From positions 62,001-126,000 of the forward strand of contig NZ_BMTL01000023.1 in NCBI RefSeq assembly GCF_014649655.1: a DNA stretch of 64,000 nucleotides, read 5' to 3'. This stretch comes from Streptomyces humidus (GTDB taxonomy: Bacteria > Actinomycetota > Actinomycetes > Streptomycetales > Streptomycetaceae). A program made the translations under genes and the position numbers. Position 1 is the stretch's first letter, and the number at the start of each line of letters is the position of its first letter. Below the pieces are notes generated by a model. The model saw nothing but the letters and a program-made list of their open reading frames with translations, ran no database searches and was not told the origin of the DNA. Below, piece after piece: positions 25,315 to 33,652 of this stretch.

Positions 25315-27175
25315 CGGCGCGCAGCGTCAGCTCGGGCTCGCCGTGCGCGTCGGCCGGACCGAGGACGGCGGTGAAGGCGTCCGTGCGCACGGTCAGCCCC
25401 TCCTCGCCCCACTCCGCCGACGCCGCGAACGGCTCCTCGGCGCCGTAGCCGACCACGAACACGTGCAGGTCGTCCGGCGCGTCCGCGATCGGGCCGGCCT
25501 CCAGCGCCGTCGAGCTGACCAGGTGGCGCCAGCCCTCGTCCGGGTCGCCGTAGCCACGGGGGTCGGCGGCGAGGGCGAAGGCGGCCTGCTCCTGGGTGAG
25601 TTCGGCGCGGGCGTCGAAGTGGTCCGGGCCCGTCGCCGCGGGGTGCGTCAGGCGCAGGGCGCCGGGCGAGGAGACGGCGACCCGTGCCGTGCGGCGGACC
25701 CGGTCGCCGTCGTCCTCGGCGTAGGGCAGGCCGGCCAGCAGGTACGGAGTGCCCTCGAGGCGTTCCACGGCGACCGTCGTCCACAGGGTCGTGCCGTCGG
25801 TGACGTACAAGGAGCGCACGGACCGCAGGACGTGGTCGCGGCCGACGACCGGCTTGGTGACGAGCTTGGCGGTCAGGCCGTCGGCGCGGACGTCGCGGAC
25901 GCGGACCGCGCCCATCGGGCGGCACAGCAGGAAGCCGTCGGCGACCGGGCCGAAGCCGTGCTGCCGGTTGACGGCGGCGGCCAGGCAGTACGTCCCGCCC
26001 GCCTCGACGACCGCCGGGGTCATCCGGTCGTCGAAGGCCACCGAGACGGCGCCGGCGCGCAGTTGGTGGCGTGCCGCGCGCGGGGACGGCTCGCGGTGCC
26101 AGCGCGCGGTGTCCTGGATCTGCCACACCAGCATCCACGCGAAGTGCCCGTCGACCCCGCCGTCCGCCTGGACGGCGTGCCGGGCCCAGCGGCTGTCGCC
26201 CCGGTAGCGGCCCAGGTCCGCGCCGATCCGGGCGCCGAAGTAGCGCAGGCCCAGCACCGACTCGAAGGCCGAGTGCTGCTCGCTGTAGCGGGGTCCGCCG
26301 TTGTCGAAGCCGCCGCCGGTGAGGCGGGCGTCGATGTAGCGGGCGAGGGCGTCGCCGTCCTCGGCGAACATCTCCTCGCCGCTGATCCGGTGCGCCTGGG
26401 CGAGGAAGGACAGGGAGATGGGGCCGTAGTTGTTGTCGTAGGCGCCGCCGTGCTCGGGCGGCAGCAGGGCGCCCCGGTCGCGCACCCGGTGGGCGCGGAT
26501 CTCGTCGGCGTAGAGCGCGAGGGCCCGCGCGCGGACCGGCTCCGCCGCCTCCGTCGGGAGATGACGGGCCAGCATCAGTCCGCCCACCACGCAGCCGATC
26601 GCCTGGTTGCCGGCCTCCTGCGGGTTGAAGAAGGTCGCCTCGGTCAGCCAGCGCCAGTAGCCGCTGGCCGTCTCCAGCAGTTCGGCCCGCTGCGCGTCGT
26701 CGACCAGGCCGTCCGCCATGTCCAGGACGTTGACGGCATGCAGCAGCGCCCACACGGTGCTCGGCCAGTCACCGACGGGGTGGGCGCCCGCCTCGAGGAC
26801 GTACCGGGCGTACGGGAGCCCCGAGCCGCGCACCCTCAGGTTGGGGTAACCGGGGTTGTCCTCCCGGTAGACCCGTTCGCGCAGATGGAAGGCGAGGCTG
26901 CGGCGCACCGCGTCGGACAGGCGCGGGTCGTCGGTGCGCCGCCACGCCAGGGCCAGCAGGGAGGTGACGCCGAGGGAGGTGTCGCCGATGTCGTCGTCGC
27001 AGTCGGGGTGCTCGAGGTTCCCCTCCGGCGTCAGCCGTCGCAGGGCCTGCTCGGTGACGTCGGCGAGGACGGCGTCGTACGCCTCGGGGGTGTCGGGCAG
27101 GTCGTGCAGCGGGCCGCGCTGATGCGTGAGGTGCACGGGAGGGGACGTGAGGTGCACGGAGATCCAGCCCTTCAT
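25304..27175 (-). CDS. Probable polysaccharide-active (alpha/alpha)-barrel protein, lyase-like
   Basis: A 623-residue protein without a signal peptide. Residues about 30-340 have helical-barrel character with aromatic and His-rich motifs such as PSTVWALLHAVNVLDMADG, AGNQAIGCVVGGLMLARHL and HGGAYDNNYGPISLSFLAQAH; residues about 370-623 look like a beta-sandwich (TTLWTTVAVERLEGTPYLLAG). This two-domain layout resembles cytoplasmic polysaccharide lyases or unsaturated-glycoside-processing enzymes, but I cannot name a family. It is transcribed in the same direction as the sugar ABC importer 377 bases upstream and may act on its cargo. GTG at 27175; ATG-like alternatives are not obvious. Confidence 0.65.
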   Translation of the reverse strand: MKGWISVHLTSPPVHLTHQRGPLHDLPDTPEAYDAVLADVTEQALRRLTPEGNLEHPDCDDDIGDTSLGVTSLLALAWRRTDDPRLSDAVRRSLAFHLRERVYREDNPGYPNLRVRGSGLPYARYVLEAGAHPVGDWPSTVWALLHAVNVLDMADGLVDDAQRAELLETASGYWRWLTEATFFNPQEAGNQAIGCVVGGLMLARHLPTEAAEPVRARALALYADEIRAHRVRDRGALLPPEHGGAYDNNYGPISLSFLAQAHRISGEEMFAEDGDALARYIDARLTGGGFDNGGPRYSEQHSAFESVLGLRYFGARIGADLGRYRGDSRWARHAVQADGGVDGHFAWMLVWQIQDTARWHREPSPRAARHQLRAGAVSVAFDDRMTPAVVEAGGTYCLAAAVNRQHGFGPVADGFLLCRPMGAVRVRDVRADGLTAKLVTKPVVGRDHVLRSVRSLYVTDGTTLWTTVAVERLEGTPYLLAGLPYAEDDGDRVRRTARVAVSSPGALRLTHPAATGPDHFDARAELTQEQAAFALAADPRGYGDPDEGWRHLVSSTALEAGPIADAPDDLHVFVVGYGAEEPFAASAEWGEEGLTVRTDAFTAVLGPADAHGEPELTLRAVSR

Positions 27176-27551
27176 GCGTGAGATGGCCTTGGCGTGGTCG
27201 TCGGGGTCACACGGCGGGTGCGGGCCGGCGGGCGCGCGGTGCGGGGGTCAGGGTGTGCGGGCCGTGTCCGCCGAGATGGACGCGGTCCTTCCCGGTATTC
27301 GCGTCGGTACCGCCCACCGCGGTGTGGTCCTGCGCCGGGTGTGGGCCGTCGTGGCGGCGACGGCCCGACTGCTGCCGTGCGGGGCCGAGTCCGGGGAACG
27401 GTACGCCGCGACCGGGGTCCTCACCCGGCGGGCCGGAGCGCGGCCGTTCGCACCGGCGGGTTCCTCGTCCGGGCCGGCCGGCGGCGGGACGGCCGGCCGG
27501 CGGCGCGGGCCACCGCGCCGCCGGCCGCGTGGTCGAGCGCGGTGGACACGG
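27176..27551. other. Intergenic gap with terminator; weak coding bias only
   Basis: The gap between the lyase-like gene and the permease gene (both minus). One plus frame (about 27270-27420, MDAVLPGIRVGTAHRGVVLR) has moderate third-position bias but no recognisable product, and I do not call it. The terminator at 27494-27527 lies in the permease-proximal part. Confidence 0.4.
27494..27527 (-). terminator. Strong hairpin after the sugar ABC permease genes
   Basis: CGGCCGGCGGCGCGG (27494-27508) and CCGCGCCGCCGGCCG (27513-27527) form a perfect 15-bp stem with a 4-base loop, 24 bases after the permease stop. It would end the importer operon before the lyase-like gene. Confidence 0.7.
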
Positions 27552-28454
27552 TCAGTCCTTCAGGCCGGCGTTGATGTCGGCGCCCATGACGTAGCGCTGG
27601 AAGACCAGGAAGACGGCGATCAGGGGGATCATGGAGATGACCGATGCGCCGAGCAGTACCGACCAGTTGATGTTCTGCGCGCCGACGATGCTCTGGATGC
27701 CGATCTGCACGGTGAACTTCTCGGGGTCGTTGAGCATCAGAAGCGGCCAGATGTAGTCGTTCCACCGCCACTGGAAGGACAGGATGGCGAGGGTCAGCAT
27801 GATCGGCCGGGAGATCGGCACCATGATCCGCAAGAAGATCGACAGTTCGCGGGCGCCGTCGATGCGCGCGGCCTCGACGAGTTCGTCGGGGACCGTCAGG
27901 AAGAACTGGCGGAACATGAAGCATCCGGTCGCGGTGAGCACGGCCGGGAGGATGATGCCGGCGAACGAGTTGAAGAGGCCGAGGTTGCGGACCACCAGGA
28001 ACTCCGGGGCGAGCATGACCTCGCCCGGCAGCATCGTGGTGGCCAGGATGCAGACGAAGAACGCCTTGAGCCATCGGTTGTCGTACTTGGCCAGCGCGTA
28101 CCCGGTGCAGCAGCTGACTCCCACCGTGAGGACCGTCGTGATCACGCACACGAGGGCCGTGTTGAGGAAGTACTGGGAGAAGTTGGCGCTGCGCCACGCC
28201 GTGACGTAGCCCGACAGGGTGGGGTTGTGCGGGACCAGGGTCAGCGGATAGGAGAACAGCTCGCTGGCCGGCTTGAGGGAGCTGAGGATGAACCACAGCA
28301 CCGGCAGCCCGTACAGGCACGCCAGGATCCACAGCAGTGTCGTCGCGGGCACCGCCCGCCGGAGCCCGCCGGAGCCCGCCTTGCGGGTGCCCTTCTTGGA
28401 GGCGGCGCGTCCGGGACCGGCGTCGACCGGGCGGGGCATGTCTGTGGTTGTCAT
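27552..28454 (-). CDS. Carbohydrate ABC transporter permease (MalG/UgpE-like)
   Basis: A 300-residue inner-membrane protein with six helices. An N-terminal charged segment precedes the first helix (TTLLWILACLYGLPVLWFILSSL). The cytoplasmic EAA loop ELVEAARIDGARELSIFLRIMVPIS near 195-220 docks the ATPase, and the C-terminal FQRYVMGADINAGLKD is typical of MalG-type permeases. The ATG overlaps the stop of the partner permease by four bases (ATGA). It forms the import channel with the adjacent permease. No ATPase gene is present, so a shared MsiK-type ATPase elsewhere is likely. Confidence 0.9.
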   Translation of the reverse strand: MTTTDMPRPVDAGPGRAASKKGTRKAGSGGLRRAVPATTLLWILACLYGLPVLWFILSSLKPASELFSYPLTLVPHNPTLSGYVTAWRSANFSQYFLNTALVCVITTVLTVGVSCCTGYALAKYDNRWLKAFFVCILATTMLPGEVMLAPEFLVVRNLGLFNSFAGIILPAVLTATGCFMFRQFFLTVPDELVEAARIDGARELSIFLRIMVPISRPIMLTLAILSFQWRWNDYIWPLLMLNDPEKFTVQIGIQSIVGAQNINWSVLLGASVISMIPLIAVFLVFQRYVMGADINAGLKD

Positions 28455-29365
28455 CGGTTCTCCACCCGCCGGTTGACGAAGAGCTGGACGATCGCGACGG
28501 CCATCAGGATGAGCATGAGCACGAACGACGCGGCGCTCGCGTAGCCGATCTGGCCCCGTTTGAAGCCGGTCTCGTAGATGTACTGGACGAGCAGGTTGTT
28601 CGACGTTCCGGGTCCGCCGTTGTTGAGGGCGACGAACACCGGATACTCCTTCATCGCGTTGATCGTGTTGAGCAGGATCACGATGAACGAGGTGGGCGCG
28701 ATGCTCGGCAGCGTGATGCTGAAGAACTGGCGCCACGGACCGGCGCCGTCGAGCGAGGCCGCCTCGTAGTACGACACCGGAACGTTCTTGATCGCCGCGA
28801 TGAACAGCAGCATCGAGAAGCCCGTCCAGGTCCAGGACGCCGCCATCACCACCACGAGCAACGACAGGTCCGCGTTCGACTGCCACGGAACGGCACTTCC
28901 GCCGAGCTTCTCGATGACGTAGTTGACCAGTCCGAAGTTCTCACCGAACAGCCAGCGCCACAGGACGCCGACGACGATGGGCGACAGGAGCCACGGGACG
29001 AAGAAGACGACGCGGGCGACCGACGAGCCCTTGGCGTGCTTGCTGACCAGCAGGTTGGCGATGAGCAGCGAGGCCGCGAAGTTCAGCGGCACGAAGAGCA
29101 CGGCGTACAGCAGCGTCCGGGTCAGCGCGCTGTAGAAGGCGGAGTCCCCGATCAGGTGGTGGTAGTTGTCCAGCCCGACGAACTGGAACACTCCCACGCC
29201 CGTGTAGTTCGTGAAGGAGTAGACGAGCCCGATCGCCGCCGGCCAGACGAAGAACAGCGAGAAGAGCACGACATTGGCCGCGATGAGGACGAACGGCGCG
29301 AAGACGTAGGTGCTGCGTCGTCTCCTGGGCGGGCTCACGGACACGTCCGGGGCGCGTTTGGTCAT
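28451..29365 (-). CDS. Carbohydrate ABC transporter permease (MalF/UgpA-like)
   Basis: A 304-residue membrane protein, six helices. The first is FVLIAANVVLFSLFFVWPAAIG (about 24-45) and the EAA loop is YYEAASLDGAGPWRQFFSITLP (about 205-225). NNLLVQYIYETGFKRGQIGYASAAS is characteristic of UgpA-like permeases. The gene overlaps the following permease by four bases and starts 118 bases after the binding-protein stop; a stable hairpin lies in that gap, as is common where the binding protein must be made in excess. Confidence 0.9.
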   Translation of the reverse strand: MTKRAPDVSVSPPRRRRSTYVFAPFVLIAANVVLFSLFFVWPAAIGLVYSFTNYTGVGVFQFVGLDNYHHLIGDSAFYSALTRTLLYAVLFVPLNFAASLLIANLLVSKHAKGSSVARVVFFVPWLLSPIVVGVLWRWLFGENFGLVNYVIEKLGGSAVPWQSNADLSLLVVVMAASWTWTGFSMLLFIAAIKNVPVSYYEAASLDGAGPWRQFFSITLPSIAPTSFIVILLNTINAMKEYPVFVALNNGGPGTSNNLLVQYIYETGFKRGQIGYASAASFVLMLILMAVAIVQLFVNRRVENR

Positions 29366-29436
29366 CTTCCTGACTCCGTGCTGGTGGGAGGGATCTGTGT
29401 GGGCTCACGCCATGAGCCCGGCATCTCGTGGGAGCC

Positions 29437-29478
29437 CAGGGCCGGGCGGCGGCGGTGTCTCGCCGCCGCCCGGCCCTG
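29437..29478 (-). terminator. Intercistronic hairpin after the binding-protein gene
   Basis: CAGGGCCGGGCGGCGGCG (29437-29454) and CGCCGCCGCCCGGCCCTG (29461-29478) make a perfect 18-bp stem with a 6-base loop, 4 bases after the stop of the binding-protein gene. It probably acts as a partial terminator or 3' stabiliser, giving more binding protein than permease. Confidence 0.7.
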
Positions 29479-29482
29479 TGGC

Positions 29483-30826
29483 CTACGATCCGCCGCCGAC
29501 CTGCTGGTTGTAGCCGGCCACGATGTTCTCCAGGGCCTTGTCGGCCGACTGCTGGCCGTTGATCGCCTTGCCGAGCTCCGTCTTGGTCGGGTCCTCGGTG
29601 AGGCTCTTGCCCTTCAGCACCCAGTCGGTCTGAGCGCCGTTGAAGTAGCCGGAGATCGGGGCGTAGAGCGGGATCTCCTCGTTGTACAGCTTGAACGCCG
29701 CCTGCGCCGCCTCGGAGGTGAAGGGGTACTTCGGGTTCAGGCCGCTCTCGACCGGCAGGAAGCCGGACGTCTCGCACAGCACGCGGTAGTGGTCCGGCTC
29801 GTACAGCCAGGACATGAACTTGGTCGCGGCGGTGGCCGCCTCGCCGTTGTTGTTGAAGCCGACCATCATGCCGCCGGCGTTGACGTCGGAGGCCTGCACC
29901 GGCTGGGCGGGAGTCGGGACGCTCGCCCACTCGAACTTCTTGATGCTCTCGGCGAAGGAGGCGACCTGCCACACGCCGGACCAGTAGGCGACCACGTCAC
30001 CGCTCTGGAACATGGCCGACGGGTCGGCGCCGCTGGTCCACACCGACTTCGGCATGGTCTTGTCGTCGTTGAGTCCGACGAAGTAGTTCACGGCCTTCTT
30101 GGTCGCGTCGTCGACCGAGAACTTGCCGGAGGAGTCCGCGTGGACGTACTTCCCGCCCATCTCGTACACCATGGCGCGCAGCCGGGACGGCGACTGGTCG
30201 AAGGTGAGGGAGTACTTGACGCCGGTCTTCTCGCGGACCGTGTTCGCCGCCTTGATGAAGTCGGTCCAGGTCCAGGTCTTGTCGGGCGAGGCCGGGAGGG
30301 CGACGCCGGCCTTCTTGAACAGCGTCTTGTTGACGAACAGGCCGGACGCGGTGACGTCCGAGGGGATGGCCAGGACCTTGCCGGAGGAGTCCTTGGCGAG
30401 GAAGTTCGCGTTGATCTTGTTGGTCTTGTTGTCGGCGATGGACTTGAGGTCGAGCAGCTTGCCCGACCAGATCGGGTCCAGCGACGGCACGGCGGCCACG
30501 TCGGGCAGGGAGTTCGCCTGCGCGGCGTTCTTCAGCTTCGTCGTGTAGCCGTCGTAGGGGATGTTGACGAGCTTGACGTCGACGCCGGCATCCTTCTTGT
30601 ACTGCGCCACCAGCTTCTTCCAGCCCGCGTCCTGGCCCGGAACCGTGGAGATCCAGAACGTCAGCGACTTGGAGTCACCGCCGGAGGAGCCGGAACCCGA
30701 CCCGCAGGCGGAGAGCAGAAGGGCACCTGCCGTGGCCACGGCAGCAAGGGGAACCACCCGGCGTATAACGCCGCGGCCGAGTCGGCGGGAGCGCCGCACA
30801 CCCACACTGGTCATCTTCGATCCCAT
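29483..30826 (-). CDS. Sugar ABC transporter substrate-binding lipoprotein
   Basis: A 447-residue secreted lipoprotein. An Arg-rich N-terminus and hydrophobic helix lead to LLLSAC with the lipid-anchored Cys at position 41. The mature part has the SBP_bac_1 fold: LTFWISTVPGQDAGWKKLVAQY near the start, DVAAVPSLDPIWSG, and ETSGFLPVESGLNP near the end. It would catch an oligosaccharide outside the cell and deliver it to the two permeases downstream. A second ATG four codons in is an alternative start. The candidate promoter region with a LacI-type palindrome lies about 220 bases upstream. Confidence 0.9.
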   Translation of the reverse strand: MGSKMTSVGVRRSRRLGRGVIRRVVPLAAVATAGALLLSACGSGSGSSGGDSKSLTFWISTVPGQDAGWKKLVAQYKKDAGVDVKLVNIPYDGYTTKLKNAAQANSLPDVAAVPSLDPIWSGKLLDLKSIADNKTNKINANFLAKDSSGKVLAIPSDVTASGLFVNKTLFKKAGVALPASPDKTWTWTDFIKAANTVREKTGVKYSLTFDQSPSRLRAMVYEMGGKYVHADSSGKFSVDDATKKAVNYFVGLNDDKTMPKSVWTSGADPSAMFQSGDVVAYWSGVWQVASFAESIKKFEWASVPTPAQPVQASDVNAGGMMVGFNNNGEAATAATKFMSWLYEPDHYRVLCETSGFLPVESGLNPKYPFTSEAAQAAFKLYNEEIPLYAPISGYFNGAQTDWVLKGKSLTEDPTKTELGKAINGQQSADKALENIVAGYNQQVGGGS

Positions 30827-31045
30827 TTCGTCTTAGGGGACGGAGCACGGCGCCGAACGAGGCGGCACGGGTGCATTTTGCAGGAGATTCGCTTTCGGGG
30901 GCGCGGCCTCGCCCGGCCGCGTCGCCTCTGCGGGTGCGTTCCCCGGCCTGCGGGCCGTCACCGTACGAGTACGCCCTCGTGCGGCTGCCGTACCTCGTCG
31001 GGTACGGGCGGGACGCTCACCCCAAGCCGGTGTCCCGACCGACTT

Positions 31046-31065
31046 AGAAAGCGCTTGTCCGGACA
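31046..31065. promoter_or_regulatory. Palindromic operator candidates upstream of the sugar ABC operon
   Basis: AAGCGCTT at 31049-31056 inside AGAAAGCGCTTGTC matches the core of LacI/CcpA-type operators, and the adjacent TGTCCGGACA (31056-31065) is a perfect 10-base palindrome. They lie between the ROK gene stop and the binding-protein gene, both on the minus strand, and are the best regulatory signal for the importer. Confidence 0.5.
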
Positions 31066-31088
31066 TTGGCAGACCGAGTCGGAGGCCG

Positions 31089-32234
31089 TCAATCCTTAGC
31101 CCGCGCTGCCTGGGTCACGGTTTGGACTCCCCGGGCGACCGCGAGCCGCGCCGCGCCGGCGACGGTGCCGGCGTCCCCGACCGTGCTGCTGACCACCTCG
31201 GTGGGCCAGCTCAGCCGCGCGAGTTCGGCCCGCACCCCGGGCAGGAGCTGGGGATCCGCGCCGGTGCTGCCCCCCAGCACGATCAGTCCGGGGTCCAGCA
31301 CGGCGGTCACGGCGGCGGCGAGGCGGCCGACGTCCACGGCATGCCGGGCGACCACGGCACGGGCCGTCTCCGCGCCCTGCCCGGCGAGGGCGAAGAGCCG
31401 TTCGGTGGTGCGCGGGCACGGGCCGTCGGAGGCCTGCCAGGCCGCGCCGGCCCGGCGCAGCAGGGAGCGCGCGCCGATGTACTCCTCCAGGGCCTCCTGG
31501 CGGGGCTCACGGCCGTCGTCCCAGGGGTAGGGCAGCCGCGCCAGCTCTCCGGCGGCTCCGTTCGAGCCGCGCAGCACCTGTCCCCCGACGACGATGCCGA
31601 GACCGATGCCGACGCCGATCCGCAGGTAGCCGAAGGTGTGGCGGCCCCGGGCGGCGCCCTCGTGCAGTTCCGCGAGCGCGGCGCAGTTGACGTTGTTCTC
31701 CAGATGGACCGGGACGCCGGGCGGCAGCGCGACGGCCATGGCGTCGAAGACCGGCCCCGCCTTGGCGGTGGCGGGGCGCATGCCGCTTCCCTGCCGGTCG
31801 GGCGCGAGGACGTCGCCGACGGCGACGACGATGGAGCGCAGCGGAACGCCCGCGGGCAGCGCGGCGAGCGCCTCGCGCACGGCGTCGGCGGCGTCCTCAC
31901 GGGAGGCCGCGGCCTCGGCGAGCAGGGCGCCGTCCAGCGCGCAGCCCCTGACCCGGGTGAGGGCGGGGCCGAGATCGACGGCGAGCACGGCGCCGGCGGC
32001 CGGGCCCAGGCAGTAGACGGCTGCGGAGCGGCCGGTGCCGCTGGAGGCGGTGCCCGAGTGCGCGGCCAGCCGGGCGCCCTCCAGCTCCGCCACCGCGGAG
32101 GACACCGTCGGCTTGGACAGCCCCGCCAGACTCGCGAGCTGCGGCCGGGTGGCGCTGCCCGCCTGGGCCAGTACCGCGAACACGGCGCTCGCGCTCTCGG
32201 TCAGGCGGGAGGCTTCCACCACGTCGAGTTCCAC
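31089..32234 (-). CDS. ROK-family transcriptional regulator
   Basis: About 381 residues. An N-terminal winged helix-turn-helix (about 13-60, RPQLASLAGLSKPTVSSAVAELE) is followed by a ROK sugar-kinase-like domain. The ROK part has VLAVDLGPALTRVRG, HLENNVNCAALAELHEGAA, FGYLRIGVGIGLGIVVGGQV and LIVLGGSTGA; the Cys-rich zinc motif CxCGxxGC is not evident, fitting a regulator rather than a kinase. The GTG at 32234 has GGGGGAA six bases upstream. It lies between the importer genes and the divergent kinase gene and probably controls one or both. Confidence 0.88.
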   Translation of the reverse strand: MELDVVEASRLTESASAVFAVLAQAGSATRPQLASLAGLSKPTVSSAVAELEGARLAAHSGTASSGTGRSAAVYCLGPAAGAVLAVDLGPALTRVRGCALDGALLAEAAASREDAADAVREALAALPAGVPLRSIVVAVGDVLAPDRQGSGMRPATAKAGPVFDAMAVALPPGVPVHLENNVNCAALAELHEGAARGRHTFGYLRIGVGIGLGIVVGGQVLRGSNGAAGELARLPYPWDDGREPRQEALEEYIGARSLLRRAGAAWQASDGPCPRTTERLFALAGQGAETARAVVARHAVDVGRLAAAVTAVLDPGLIVLGGSTGADPQLLPGVRAELARLSWPTEVVSSTVGDAGTVAGAARLAVARGVQTVTQAARAKD

Positions 32235-32373
32235 AGATTCCCCCACACGGGTACAGGGCCGCGCACCCGGCCGACGGTCTCGGCGGAGTGCCGGCGATGG
32301 GATGGACCGACGTCGCGCGTTCCCGCTCCGGCGGCCGCAGAAGGCTGCCCGGTGGTCGAGTGCGCGATTCCTC

Positions 32374-32411
32374 TTGACGCACTGTACTTCGTTAGTTAAC
32401 TTCCTAACGAA
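32374..32411 (+). promoter_or_regulatory. Promoter overlapped by ROK-type operator
   Basis: TTGACG (32374-32379), a 17-base spacer and TAACTT (32397-32402) form a -35/-10 pair for the plus-strand kinase gene. An inverted repeat TTCGTTAG (32388-32395) / CTAACGAA (32404-32411) overlaps the -10, and its core GTTAGTTAACTTCCTAAC resembles operators of actinobacterial ROK regulators. Repression by the divergent ROK protein is inferred. Confidence 0.6.
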
Positions 32412-32542
32412 CTTCACGGTATATGCCTGCCGTGCTTCGCCAGAAGCCCGTCCCGGGGCTTCCCTAGTTCATCAAGTCACTCTCGTGTGGTCACGGTTCG
32501 CCCGCCGTCGCAGCTTTCCAGCGCATCGACGAAAGAGGATCC

Positions 32543-33451
32543 GTGCAGGACTCTCCCCCTTCGGGCCCCCTCGTGGTCGGCGTCGACGTGGGCGGCACCA
32601 AGACGCATCTGCGCGCTGTCGCGGGCGATGTCGTCGTGGTCGACCACGTACGCGCCACCCACGGGTGGCGGCCGCACGAACCGGCCGCCGCGGCACGCCG
32701 GCTGGCCGGTCTCGTCCGCGAGACCCTTCCCCCGGACGCGCTCCCGTCGGCCCTGGCCGTGGGGGCGCACGCCTGTGAGACGCCCCTGCAGTGCGCGCGG
32801 ATAAGGGTCGCGCTGCAGGAACTGCTCGGGGTGCCCACGCACGTCGTGGGCGACGCCGAGCTGCTCGTTCCGGCCGCGGGCCTGGACAAAGGCGTCGGCC
32901 TGGTGGCCGGCACCGGCTCGGTGGCGGTGGGCAGGATGCCCGACGGCGCCGTCGTCCAGGTGGGCGGCTGGGGCGCGGTCCTCGGCGACGAGGGCGGCGG
33001 CGCCGGCCTGGTCCGCGAGGCGGCCCGGGCCGTGTGGGCCGCGCACGACCGGGGTGAGGAACCCGACGCCCTCGCGCGCGGTCTGCTCGCCTCGTTCGGC
33101 GTGCCCGAGGTCCCGGCGCTCGGCGCGGCGCTGGAGAGCGCCACGGACGTCTCCGCCGAGTGGGGCCGCCACGCACCCGTCGTCTTCACGGCCGCCGCCG
33201 AGGGCTCGGCGCTCGCCGACGCCGTGATCGCCGAGGCCGCGCAGGCCCTCGCCGCGCTCGTCGTCCGGCTCGCCACGCGCGGGGTCCCCGTCGACGACGT
33301 GGTCGTGGCGGGCGGCACCGTCCTCGGCCGGCCCGCGCTGTACGAGGCGTTCACCGCCGCACTCTCCGCCGTCCTGCCGGGAGCGCGGCCCAGGCCGCTG
33401 ACCGCGGCGCCGGTCGAGGGCGCGGTGGCGCTGGCCCGTTCGCTTCTGTGA
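32543..33451 (+). CDS. BadF/BadG-type ATPase, N-acetylglucosamine-kinase-like
   Basis: A 302-residue ASKHA-fold phosphotransferase. VVGVDVGGTKTHLRAV (about 10-25) is the phosphate-1 loop, VGLVAGTGSVAVGRMPDG (near 118-135) phosphate-2, GDEGGGAGLVREAARAV the BadF/NAG-kinase signature, and VVVAGGTVLGRP the adenosine motif. Eukaryotic-type N-acetylglucosamine kinases belong to this family, so an amino sugar or another hexose is the likely substrate. The GTG at 32543 has GAAAGAGG upstream. Divergence from the ROK regulator with a shared operator suggests induction by the same sugar. Confidence 0.82.
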   Translation: MQDSPPSGPLVVGVDVGGTKTHLRAVAGDVVVVDHVRATHGWRPHEPAAAARRLAGLVRETLPPDALPSALAVGAHACETPLQCARIRVALQELLGVPTHVVGDAELLVPAAGLDKGVGLVAGTGSVAVGRMPDGAVVQVGGWGAVLGDEGGGAGLVREAARAVWAAHDRGEEPDALARGLLASFGVPEVPALGAALESATDVSAEWGRHAPVVFTAAAEGSALADAVIAEAAQALAALVVRLATRGVPVDDVVVAGGTVLGRPALYEAFTAALSAVLPGARPRPLTAAPVEGAVALARSLL

Positions 33452-33652
33452 GCCGCCGGAGCCGCCGGGCTCACGTTCACCTCCGCGACACGCGCCGGTC
33501 GCCGGACCCTCGCGGACCGGACACAGCACGGCCGTAGATCTTCGCTCAGACGCGTCATCCGGCTCAGGAGCCGTCAAAAAGCCCACGAGCCGCACACGAT
33601 CGCACCTCTTCCCTCTGGCCCCCGGGCCGAAGAACTCAAGAGAGGCACACCC

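Noticed and set aside
33475..33496. GTTCACC at 33475 as half of a PHO box before the PAP2 phosphatase
   Set aside because: Only one 11-base unit fits; the second repeat does not match, and the site is about 180 bases before the start.
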